Assembly (NCBI GenBank): GCA_965178125.1
Contig: OZ237749.1
Span: 248,001-312,000, forward strand
Origin: Bilabrum cf. latius
Taxonomy: Eukaryota > Bigyra: Bicosoecida > Bigyra > Bicosoecida
Direction of reading: 5' to 3'
Length of the DNA stretch: 64,000 nucleotides
The number at the start of each line of letters is the position of its first letter. Position 1 is the first letter of the stretch. A model generated the notes under the pieces. That model was not told the origin of the DNA. It did not search any database and was given only the letters and a program-made list of their open reading frames with translations. Below, piece by piece: positions 54,731-63,671 of this stretch. The translations under genes were made by a program, and so were the position numbers.

Positions 54731-57508
54731 ATGAATAATAAAAACCTTGTTAGTTTCCCCATCAAGCACAATCAAAAAATACCCGATGTTAAAAGCTGGC
54801 GTTATCTCACCAAACCCGAGCCTAAACGATTTAATAATCAGAATATGGCTATTATCACCGGAGAAATTAATAATATAACCGTGTTTGATATTGATTCATA
54901 TAAATGGAGCGATAAGAAGGAGCATTTATTCATCAAGAAATTTTCAGATGACTTTGTGAAGCGGTTCAACACATTCACGGTTAAAACAGCGGGTGGAGGG
55001 TATCATTTATATTTTAAATATGATTAGAATATATTAACTACCACCAATAGAGATATTGACGTTGATATTCGTAATGATGGGGCTTATGTAGTGGCACCAC
55101 CAAGTGGCATAAATGGGTCAAAATACGAAGTTATTAATAATGTAGAAATAAAAAAATGTCCTAAGGAGCTTTATAAATTTTATGAAAAGTATATTATTAA
55201 ATCCTCTAAGAAATCCAACGTGAAAGGGGCGAGTAAAAGGATATCAAAAATTGATAATCAAGATGTGAATAACTGTATGATGAAATTCATTCTAAATGGT
55301 AAAGACTGGTCAATTATATTAAATAGATTAGATAAGAAATATTTAAATAATTATAGTGATTGGTATAAAGCAACCCTAGCGAGTAAATATTTAGGATTTA
55401 AGAAGGAGTGGTAGGAGTGGAGCAAGAAGGGCAATAAATACGACTACCACAAAAATAACAAGGTGTGGAACTCTATCCATTATTTTGATAAGTTAAAAAC
55501 CTTTAATTTAGTTAATTCAATAATTTAGAATGATAAAAGTTTAAAGGCATTTGTGAAGGATAAGTATATTTCAAAGTGTTATTATCGTCCTTATGACGAG
55601 AATATTAACGGGTATACAGAAATTAATAAACCTAAGTTAGATGATATAGAGAAGCCCGAACGCTTTTTTAAATATGAATATAATTATGTGGTAAAAAGTG
55701 ATACAGGAACAGGTAAAACAACAGCATTTAAGAAATACATTAAACAGGTTCAAACGCCGTTCTTATCCATTGTATCCCGTGTATGTTTAGGCACAGAGCA
55801 ATACGAGAGCTTTTTAAATGAAGATATTAAATGTGAGTTCTACCAGAATAAAGATTTTGATTTTGGATAGTCTCTTATTATTACGCCGGAAAGTATCCCC
55901 CAAATTGTGAATTATGATTTTTCTAAATACATCGTATTCTTGGATGAATTCAATAGCATTATAGAGCATATATTAAGTTCTACCACGATGAATAATAATA
56001 GGGTTCTTGTATTATTTATTATTTTAAAAATGATAAGGACGTGTAAATAGTTTATTGCTGTAGATGCTGACATATCCCAGATAGCGATGAAATTTTTAAA
56101 ATGTGCTGGAGTAGAATTTAGCTTTATTAAAAATAGTTATAAACATTTTAAGGATGTGAAAGTATATTTTGAAAAAGACCAATAGAAATTTTACGATAAA
56201 TTAAAAAGTGAAGATAAATTTATACTGGCGTGTGATAGCAAGAAGAACGCAGATACATTTTATAAAATGTTATGTAAAGATGGTATAGAGGACGTTAAAT
56301 TAATTACTAGTGATTTATTACCTGATGAGGATGTGAGCTTAGATAAATATGATAAAATTATATTTAGTCCTAAAGTCATTTACGGATTAGATAGTGTAAT
56401 GGAGCGCCCAGTGTATGGATTATATAAAGGAAAAACGATTCTACCGCCGTAGATGATGTAGCAACTGGCAAGATGTAGAAATCCCGAATATATGAATATA
56501 TATTTTGAAGATGTAAAATCCATTTATCCAAGATATGAGAATTTAAAGGAGGTATAGACGACCTTAAATATGGAAATTAACGCATAGACAGATTTATATA
56601 CTAAATTAGAAAAATACGAAAAAAGGATAATGTAGGAGAATGATATTGACATTGATATTTTTGAGGGAGAAGATGATGAAGAGATAGCCCATAAAGCAAT
56701 GATAGAGGCATCATATAAGGTTTATTTACCACTCAAGAAATTATATAATTTCAAATGTGATACATACGAAACAAATAAATATATTCATTTATAGCTTATT
56801 CTTAAAAACAGGGGCGCCGATGTATAGGTGGATAAAGAATTACCACAACGAATGAATAAATAGCAGATGAAAGAGGCGACAATGGAGATACTACAAGAAA
56901 AGATTGATTCATTTGATGTAGAGAACGACCATATAAAAAGAAGAATTGAAATTTTAGGGCTACCAGAGACAGCCATAACGGAGGATATTAAAATGTTATT
57001 AATTGATAATTACAAATTAATGAATTATTTTAATTATGCTAATTTCAAGAGAAAAGATAAATATAAACTAATGACAGAATTAAAGGATAGAAAGGATTTT
57101 AAGGATGAGAAAGCAAAAAGTACAAAGAATAAAATAATCATATTGTAGGAGATGTTATAGACGCTTAAATTGAATAAATTTGATTTAAGTTATACACGTA
57201 AAAATGAGAAATCCATTAAATATATAGAAATGGGTAAAAGATATGTAGAAGTAAGCGGGGCGAGATTATAGAAGCCAATAGAAACCGATAGTGAATTACA
57301 CGGGGCAATAGTAAAATTATATAAGTAGTTATTTGGAAATATTAAAACCTCTTGGAGTATGGGAAATAAAAAGGATAAAAAGGATAGAGAATTAAGAATT
57401 AAATTCACCAAGGAGAAAGAATTATTTGATGAAGTTTATAAATATTAGTATCCCGAAATGAAGGACGTATACAAGGAATCCAACGAACGATTAGATTAGA
57501 ATATTTAA
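54731..57508 (+). CDS. Viral PrimPol-SF2 helicase replication protein
   Basis: A 925-residue fusion. The N-terminus is an archaeo-eukaryotic primase-polymerase: VFDIDSY supplies metal-binding Asp53 and Asp55, TAGGGYHLYFKY the G-G-x-H motif near residue 90, and DIDVDIRNDGAYVVAPPSG the third acidic motif. The middle is a superfamily 2 helicase like herpesvirus-type origin-binding proteins: Walker A SDTGTGKTT (about residue 323), Walker B IVFLDEFNS (about 405), IIFSPKVIYGLDS, and motif VI QQLARCRN (about 578) with UAG as a Gln. The C-terminus is charged and coiled-coil-like. It primes and unwinds viral DNA. Twenty TAGs are in frame; no TAA or TGA occurs before 57506. Reading TAG as stop would leave no functional piece. 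Confidence 0.88.
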
Positions 57509-57522
57509 TACCTTTTTTATGT

Positions 57523-57540
57523 GTTTAAAATAACTTAAAC
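57523..57540 (+). promoter_or_regulatory. Viral promoter motif before the 57,567 gene
   Basis: gtttaaaataacttaaac, ending 27 nt before the ATG and followed by a TATATA box. Confidence 0.6.
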
Positions 57541-57566
57541 ATTATATATTTATATAATATATAGTG

Positions 57567-57869
57567 ATGAGCGATATTTAGAGTTCAAGCAATACATAGG
57601 AACAACCAAAAATTAATTATATGTAGGAATATTACAAAACAAACAAAGACAAATGGAATAAAAAATATTTAGCTAGAGGAAATGAAAAAGTTAAATGCGA
57701 TGTGTGTGATTGTTATTATAGAAGGAAGGACAGAACGAGACACGAACGAACGAAGAAACACCAAAAAAATCTCAAAGAACCAAAAAAGGATATACTAGAG
57801 GAATATATCAAGAAACTTAATCAAACCCTGCTTAATAGCGGGATTAAACCACCGGAGATATCAATTTAA
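57567..57869 (+). CDS. Viral C2H2 zinc-finger protein
   Basis: A 100-residue protein with one finger of the form C-x2-C-x(n)-H-x4-H (VKCDVCDCYYRRKDRTRHERT, then KKH) preceded by YYKTNKDKWNKKYLARG, a lead typical of small finger proteins in large DNA viruses and polinton-like viruses. Three TAGs (57579, 57594, 57618) lie in the first 20 codons, so under the standard code the gene would not exist. It is likely a DNA- or RNA-binding regulator. Stop TAA. Confidence 0.75.
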
Positions 57870-57911
57870 ATTTATCTATTTATTTATTTTTTTTATAAAT
57901 AAAAAGATTTT

Positions 57912-58433
57912 TCAACCTTTAATAACCATCCAATTAGCCGACCAATCATTAGAGGAATTACCACCCGTTAAATGAATCGTAAATCCATCGGTTCCTGCTA
58001 CTACGTGGGAAAATTCAACCGGCTCACTGGCGGGGGTGATTGTAGTAATAAAAACCAAATCACTAGAAGTCATACCCGGAACACTAGCAAATTCAGTAGC
58101 ACCTCCACCACTCCAATTTACCCTTCCTTTATGCGCTACGGTGTTATTTGCTACTACTTCACCTTTTACGGTTAAATCACATTCGTGACCGTCTTCATCA
58201 AAACTCATAACTAAACCAGCAGATGCGGTATTGGCACCGAATCGTAAAGCTTGACCCGAAGTGATGTAAGAAATACCCTTACTGTCAAGATGTAATCCTG
58301 CGTTGCTAACAACTACATCACTACTATTCACAACAGCATTTACATATAGACCACTACTATCTAATCTACCAGTTGCGACATTCTTACATTGAATAGATAT
58401 ATCATTAGGTTGCGATAATCTTGCTAAGCTCAT
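57912..58433 (-). CDS. Fibre-like virion protein candidate
   Basis: A 173-residue protein with no in-frame TAG, ending TGA. It is rich in Gly, Ser, Thr, Val and Asn with beta-strand periodicity (SSGLYVNAVVNSSDVVVSNA; TVKGEVVANNTVAHKGRVNW) and a compact C-terminal domain (FSHVVAGTDGFTIHLTGGNS). This style is typical of viral fibre, spike or tail-like proteins that trimerise through beta-helices. The identity is inferred from composition only. It lacks the shared promoter motif but has tttatatatac immediately upstream, so it may belong to a different (late) expression class. Confidence 0.6.
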   Translation of the reverse strand: MSLARLSQPNDISIQCKNVATGRLDSSGLYVNAVVNSSDVVVSNAGLHLDSKGISYITSGQALRFGANTASAGLVMSFDEDGHECDLTVKGEVVANNTVAHKGRVNWSGGGATEFASVPGMTSSDLVFITTITPASEPVEFSHVVAGTDGFTIHLTGGNSSNDWSANWMVIKG

Positions 58434-58486
58434 TTTTTGTATATATAAATAAGAGAAAAACTAAAACTTATATCAAACCTATAATA

Positions 58487-59194
58487 TTAAACTTTCATTA
58501 ATTTTTTAGCTCTATCTACGGCGTCCATAAAGCTATCTTTTAATGTTGGTTCATTCCATAATACAAACCTAGACCAAAAAGCGGGGGATTTATAGTCTTT
58601 AAAGTCTTCATTTATTGAATGTCTTTTAATATAATTTTTCTTTTTACGGTTTGCTTCCTTCTCTCCATCTTTATTATAATATTGTATAAAGTCCATATAA
58701 GGGGTACCATCATTCTTAATTCCACCAAAATGAACAGTAAACAGAATATTATTACCTTGAACTACTTTAATCATATATTTTTTAATTGATTTAGTTGATT
58801 TATATAAATTAAAAACTGGTTTAGGTCTAAATGATTTCACGTGTCCGTTATTAAATTTTTCCTTCATTGCTTCCTCTATTTCTTCCGTGTCTAATTCTCC
58901 AAAGGTTAAAGGGGTCTCTTTATTTATTCTTTTAGTGGGTCTATATATATCTCCTTTTTCCTAATATCCCTTTTCTCCCTTCTAATTCTTCCAATCCTCT
59001 AATTTCCACCTTCTTAAATTTTTCTATGCTTCATTTAATTTAATTTTATCATATGTCCCCCCTAGTTGTTTATATTTTTTTAGATAGGCTAATGAACGAT
59101 AAGCTGATGGTTTTTTATACGTTCTATTTACTTCTTGGATTGCTTTTTTGTAAATTTTAGGATTATTAATATAATTAGGTATATTATCATTCAT
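58487..59194 (-). CDS. DUF5754-like viral protein
   Basis: A 235-residue protein from ATG at 59,192-59,194 to TAA, with TAGs at 58961, 58982 and 59024. The C-terminal half (VHFGGIKNDG...DF...NYIKRHSINEDF...FWSRFVLWNEPTLKDS) follows the pattern of DUF5754 proteins of giant viruses and related elements (hydrophobic-FG..., Y-x-x-RH, SR-x-x-LWN-x-PT). Their function is unknown. The N-terminal half (YKKPSAYRSLAYLKKYKQLG) is basic and may bind DNA. Reading only from the internal ATG at 58,865 would drop this N-terminal half. Confidence 0.75.
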
Positions 59195-59202
59195 TTGTAT
59201 AA

Positions 59203-59361
59203 TTAATAAAATGATAATTTTTTAATAGCGTGAGCCGTTTTTTTTCTATATTCTTCATAGAGTCTTTTATTATTTGGATTCTTCATTAATTTATTTTTTA
59301 CCTTCTTTAATGCCTTCTTAATAGCATACTAAACAAAGATATTACTAATAATATTAATCAT
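59203..59361 (-). CDS. Small basic viral protein, 52 residues
   Basis: ATG at 59,359-59,361 to TAA at 59,203, one TAG. It begins MINIISNIFV, a possible short membrane or amphipathic helix, then is lysine-rich (AIKKALKKVKNKLMKN). It sits between the DUF5754-like gene and the polymerase, all on the minus strand, with 8 bp to the next start. It may be a small DNA-binding or membrane-active virion component; this is a guess. Confidence 0.5.
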
Positions 59362-59388
59362 ATATTATATAATTAATAAATATTTAAT

Positions 59389-60888
59389 TCAAAGCATTAA
59401 ACCGCCTTTTTTTCCTTTCCTTGATATAATTTCTTCTTTTTCATTTACGACCATTAAATCATTCTATCCGTGGATAATTAATTTCTATCCTTTTTCATTT
59501 ATCTATTCTTTTTTATATTCACCTAATTCTTTACCTACTTTAAAATTTAATCTTTTGTTAAATGTGATACTGTCGGTGTGAATTCGTATAATATGTTTAG
59601 CGTTGTTCTTATTCACTTTCTTCATCAATCGTTGTCTTCCATATGCCAGAATAAAAGGTTTCAATTTTCCCCAGCTATATTTAAAGGGTACTTTATGTTT
59701 TAAATGATAAATAAATTCTCCGTCATTATCCATTTCTACACGGTCAATATCAAATTTATCTATATTTATTTTTTTATCATCTTTTGATGTAATTGTCTTT
59801 TTAGAGGAACTACATAATTTACCCCATAATGAATTTAATATTTCTTTTGCTAGATATGATTTGCTTTTTAATTTGTAGAACATTGAGACATAGGATTTAA
59901 AAAGTGTTTCACCTTTGATATATTTATCATAGGTCATAAAATTAAATTCGTCGCTTGACATCTCTATCTCACACCCATATTTAACAAACATATTCATATC
60001 AGTAAAGACATAATAAGTAAATTCATTTTCAAATACCTTCATCATTTGAAAGATATTCGGGTCGCATTTTCCACGGCTTACCTTACATTTATAAATCCCT
60101 ATTTCGTTTTTATTATTTATCTATTTATTATCAATTGTTTTATAAATAGGATTTCCATATGGTAGTAGTGAATTAGATGACATAATGGCGGGGTAATGAC
60201 TATTTATATCGTAGGTGATAAACTCCTCATATTGTCCCTTCTTGTGATATTGAATCCCGCCACGCGTTGAACCTTCAATAAATACCGCTTCCTCTGGGGT
60301 TATATCTGGTGGGCTATCTATCATCATATTAAACATTGTAAAGAAATGAAGGGCTGTTTGTCTGATTCCATATTTCATTACATCTAATGATGGGTTCTCG
60401 TCGTGTAATTCATCACTTGCTATACTCAGCCTTAAGCTCCATTCTTTGATATCTTCATCCTCTGGGCATTCGTGAATGGTGTAATGAAGATAATATTTCT
60501 TTGAATGATAATCGGTTAGGCTCTCAACTCTATATTTATCTTTTTCAATTATTTCGGCTTTATCGGTTAATTTAACAACCATAGATTTATGGCACCGCAC
60601 AAATAAAGGTTTCATCCTCTAGACGGCTTTAAATGAACCATCTTTATATTCTAAACAAACCCTTTTAAAACTCTTTTTTTTCCTACTTAGATAATAGACC
60701 TTTATATCGTCTTTCTCTCTAATCTCTATATCCATTTTTAAACCTGAAACAAGTTTATAAAGGTTCTTTGTAGTTATGGGCTTACCGTTAAATACCTTTT
60801 CTAGATACTTCACGGATTGAATGGGGTTATCATACTTTTTACCAAAGCATATATTTAATTGATTTAACACATTTTCGTAATTTATCAT
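59389..60888 (-). CDS. Viral family B DNA polymerase, short, no recognisable exonuclease domain
   Basis: A 499-residue protein ending TGA. Palm motif A is FITYDINSHYPAIM (about residues 225-237, catalytic Asp in Y-D-x-x-S-x-Y-P). Motif B is KSYLAKEILNSLWGKL (about 342-357). Motif C is RIHTDSITF (about 431-439), with HTDS in place of the usual DTDS. The G-G-x-x-x-x pattern before motif A (RGGIQYHKKGQYEEF) is as in protein-primed and polinton-type PolB. The N-terminal 200 residues lack the exonuclease D-x-E signature. In-frame TAGs are at 59464, 59485, 59503, about 60118 and 60619. It would copy the viral genome. Because motif C's first Asp is His, activity should be tested. Confidence 0.85.
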
Positions 60889-60917
60889 TTCCTATAGTAT
60901 ATTATATTTAATATATT

Positions 60918-60934
60918 TTTAAGCCATTTTAAAC
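60918..60934 (-). promoter_or_regulatory. Viral promoter motif before the DNA polymerase gene
   Basis: tttaagccattttaaac, beginning 29 nt upstream of the ATG at 60,888, with tatatta boxes in between. Confidence 0.6.
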
Positions 60935-60966
60935 ACATATTATAAAGTTTAAATTATAAAATGTAA

Positions 60967-61311
60967 TTATTGTTTCGGAGCAGTGAGGATTAATATAAAT
61001 CTCTTCACTTGCTCATCACTTAAGAAGGTATAGCGAGAAGAAGGACTGAATAACATTACATCATCCTTTAATTTAAATGGTGAACCAGTTCGCCAGCCTA
61101 TGGGGTAGAGAGAACTAACATACGCATCATAATTTTTTAAATGGGGCTTTTGTTTTAATAACCTCTAGATATATTTTTTTAATAAAGTCTTCATTTCTAA
61201 ATCATTATATCCATCATCATTTCCACGAAGAGGAAACACAAAATTATATACGGGCTTATTGTTTTTAATAAGTTGAGTTCTAACAATTTGAATATCACTT
61301 AATTTAACCAT
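60967..61311 (-). CDS. Viral protein of unknown function, 114 residues
   Basis: ATG at 61,309-61,311 to TAA at 60,967, one TAG at 61,167-61,169 in KKYI-Q-RLLKQ. It has a regular alpha/beta composition (LSDIQIVRTQLIKNNKPVYN; YAYVSSLYPIGWRTGSPFKL-type segments; FSPSSRYTFLSDEQVKRFIL). No family recognised. It is divergent from the 61,404 gene, and both starts carry the viral promoter motif at the same distance, which supports the call. Confidence 0.65.
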
Positions 61312-61340
61312 TTTTATATATATACTATAGATATTTTATT

Positions 61341-61375
61341 TTTAAGCCAAATACACGCGTTTAAAATGACTTAAA
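61341..61375. promoter_or_regulatory. Back-to-back viral promoter motifs
   Basis: tttaagccaaatacac (from 61341, minus-strand gene, 29 nt from its ATG) abuts cgcgtttaaaatgacttaaa (to 61375, plus-strand gene, 28 nt from its ATG). The two halves of this 92-bp divergent region mirror each other. Confidence 0.65.
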
Positions 61376-61403
61376 GATTTTATTTTATTATAATATATAT
61401 AGA

Positions 61404-61949
61404 ATGTCAAAATTTGAGAGTTATGAACCAAGCGAATTAATGGAACTTTTAGAAGAGGGAGCCGTAAAGAAAGCCAAGAAATATATTAATCAATTCTTCT
61501 TTAAAACTTTTAAAGGGATATTTTTTAATAATACCGTAGAAGATAAATTTGAACTAGTGGATGAAGACGAATTAAATGGTTTGTATCTAACCCCTGATAT
61601 GAAAACCGACAGTGCCAAAAATCCATTTGTTCCATACATTTATATGTTTTCTAGTGAGCCCCCGATTTATTATACAGGAAATTTTGAGAGTAAAGACCCC
61701 ATAATGACAATTAAAAAGAAGGACAAACCCATCAAATATATTAATTTGTCATACGGTCAATTTATACCCGAGGAAGTAGAGGAACCAGAAGAAGAAGAAG
61801 AACCAATAAGACCCAAGAAAAAGACTAAGAAGAGGAATAAGAAGAAACAAAAACGTGATAATAATAGAAATGTTGATAAACCAGATGATGAAGATGATGA
61901 TGAAGAAACCTTTAGAGACCAACTAAACGAGGCATTAAAAGATTTCTAA
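61404..61949 (+). CDS. Viral protein of unknown function, acidic/basic tail
   Basis: A 181-residue protein with no TAG, ending TAA. A globular first part of about 120 residues (ELMELLEEGAVKKAKKYINQ; LYLTPDMKTD; PYIYMFSSEPPIYYTGNF) is followed by an acidic linker, a lysine/arginine block (KKKTKKRNKKKQKR) and an acidic end. The basic block could bind DNA or act as a nuclear-localisation signal. No family recognised. Confidence 0.7.
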   Translation: MSKFESYEPSELMELLEEGAVKKAKKYINQFFFKTFKGIFFNNTVEDKFELVDEDELNGLYLTPDMKTDSAKNPFVPYIYMFSSEPPIYYTGNFESKDPIMTIKKKDKPIKYINLSYGQFIPEEVEEPEEEEEPIRPKKKTKKRNKKKQKRDNNRNVDKPDDEDDDEETFRDQLNEALKDF

Positions 61950-62015
61950 ATAATTTAATATTTATACTAATATTAAATATGATATCTTTATTAATAGTTG
62001 AACACCTTGACCATC

Positions 62016-62210
62016 TAATAAAAGGGCTAGAATATTAAAATATATATGGTTATCTCTATAATAAAATCCATACGATGGCTATATCCACAAATTGCGTATT
62101 AGTATATGTATTATTTAGCAAAACGTGGATGGATTAGTTTTATGAAGATGATTTGATTGATAACGTATTTCTAGCCCAAAAGTTCCTTCACTTTAGAAGG
62201 TTGTAATATA
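62016..62210 (+). repeat. Structured intergenic repeat, copy 3
   Basis: Core catacgatggctatatccac ... cgtatt ... aaaacgtggatgg, ending agttccttcactttagaagg. It lies between two convergent gene ends, so here it cannot be a promoter for a flanking gene. Confidence 0.65.
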
Positions 62211-62271
62211 GCCCCTTCTGACTCCCATCATCAATATGTTAAATATTAATTTTATCATTAATATCTAATTA

Positions 62272-62823
62272 TTATTTACCAATATGACATTTATAACAAA
62301 TTGAATATTTCATATCTTTAATTCTAGACACTCCGCATTTTTTACACGCCTTTTTTCCATATTTTGTAATCGTATAACAAGACTTACAGGTTGTCCTCCA
62401 ATCACCTCTAGCCATTTTACAAAGACACACATCACATCTTTTTTCATTCCTCTTTTTTTCCTCTAACTTTTTCTATTTCTTTTCTAACTCAATATGTCTT
62501 ATTCCTTCACAGTGCTTATTATATCGGTCTCTTGCGACATCCTTTTTACATATTCCACACCACTAATATAAACATTTTTTACGAATTTGATTTTCTTTAT
62601 CCTTTATCATCTACTTTATACAACTAGAACCCACTTTAAAAACATATCCACTAGGGGTATGCTCTATTTCGTGCTCGGTTCGTATCTCGTGCCCACAAAT
62701 ACAATTACCCAATTTATCACCTTGAATAACGGTTGAGCCAATATGAATTAATTTCTTCTAAATGTCCACCCATTTTATATTACCGGTATGTTCCTATATT
62801 TGTTCAATACACTTTTTACACAT
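62272..62823 (-). CDS. Viral multi-zinc-finger protein
   Basis: A 183-residue protein with five TAGs, from ATG at 62,821-62,823 to TAA at 62,272. Zinc ligands are dense. There is an N-terminal C-x2-C, then CICGHEIRTEHEIEHTPSGY ... VGSSCIK, a pattern I associate with small zinc proteins of giant viruses. Then come a C-x2-C...H-C finger (WCGICKKDV...YNKHC) and two zinc-ribbon-like modules (CDVCLCKM...CKSCY; CKKCGVSR...CYKCH). The role is probably transcription or nucleic-acid binding. Every piece between TAGs is under 60 codons, so standard-code gene finding would miss it completely. Confidence 0.75.
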
Positions 62824-62830
62824 TCTCTAT

Positions 62831-62900
62831 ATAATATCTATATAATATAATCTTTAAGTCATTTTAAACGCGTTATATTATAAAAAAGGGGCTTAAAAAT
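62831..62900. repeat. 70-bp promoter-bearing direct repeat, copy 1
   Basis: Identical to 63,575-63,644. It includes tttaagtcattttaaacgcg (62853-62872), which lies 29 nt upstream of the zinc-finger gene start at 62,823, and the downstream element ataaaaaaggggcttaaaaa. Confidence 0.8.
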
Positions 62901-63138
62901 AGACACTATAGAAATAGATGATTATATTAATTAATATTATTAAAATATTAATTAATTAGACCGGTTAAATAGTTCTTTGGAAAGTATGAACCTACTTTGA
63001 AAAGTATGAACCAACTTCGGAAAGTATGAACCTACTTTGAAAAGTGTGAACCAACTTCGGAAAGTATGAACCTACTTTGGAAAGTATCATTCACAGGTCA
63101 TATATTTATTTAATATGTATAAATAAATAATAAAATGA
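62901..63138. other. Viral non-coding region with the 20-bp iteron array
   Basis: No gene is seen. A 16-codon frame at 62,928 is too short to support. The stretch is dominated by the iterons at 62,979-63,090. Confidence 0.6.
62979..63090. repeat. 20-bp iteron array, six units
   Basis: aaagtatgaa recurs at 62981, 63001, 63021, 63041, 63061 and 63081, exactly 20 bp apart. The other half of each unit alternates cctactttga/g with ccaacttcgg. With two-turn spacing on one DNA face, it may bind an initiator or regulator. A replication origin is a reasonable guess. Confidence 0.85.
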
Positions 63139-63567
63139 TTATCTAGAGACATCTATTAAATATTTGTTGAAATACGTGCCCACTATTTTATTATACTACT
63201 TCAAATGATACAGATACAGCGTCTTAAATTTATTATTTGTTTGTTTTAGACTGTCAAAACAACCATTTATATAACTTAGATATCTACTGTTTTCATCTGT
63301 GTCTTTATCCAAAACACAATCAAGTAATCCCATAGTTGTTTTCACATTTTTATAAGCGTTTAGATAATTATCATAAAAGTCTAATAGGTCTTCTAGTTCA
63401 GTTATATGATAATCTTTAGATTCTTTCTTAGTGGAGAAAATAGTGCTTTCCGTTTTCTCACGCTTTATAAAAGCCTCAGTCATTTTTTCTTCTTTTTTAA
63501 AGGCAATTTTGATTTCTTTTGATACGAGTCTATAAAAATTGTTCATTGTATCATAATAATTATCCAT
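63139..63567 (-). CDS. Viral helical protein of unknown function, 142 residues
   Basis: ATG at 63,565-63,567. A TAG at 63,196 is read through to TAA at 63,139, adding KQYNKIVGTYFNKYLIDVSR-type residues. The sequence is almost wholly alpha-helical and charged (NFYRLVSKEIKIAFKKEEKM; ITELEDLLDFYDNYLNAYKN; GCFDSLKQTNNKFKTLYLYH), suggesting a coiled-coil or helical bundle. No family recognised. It shares the 70-bp promoter repeat. Confidence 0.65.
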
Positions 63568-63574
63568 TGTGTGT

Positions 63575-63644
63575 ATAATATCTATATAATATAATCTTTA
63601 AGTCATTTTAAACGCGTTATATTATAAAAAAGGGGCTTAAAAAT
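63575..63644. repeat. 70-bp promoter-bearing direct repeat, copy 2
   Basis: Exact copy of 62,831-62,900. The motif begins 29 nt upstream of the minus-strand gene at 63,567. The other end (ggggcttaaaaat) finishes 27 nt before the plus-strand gene at 63,672, so the unit may be bidirectional. Confidence 0.8.
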
Positions 63645-63671
63645 TAATTACTATACATATTATATATAAAT

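Noticed and set aside
62979-63090. CRISPR-like array
   Set aside because: The repeats are contiguous with no unique spacers and the DNA is eukaryotic or viral of a eukaryote.
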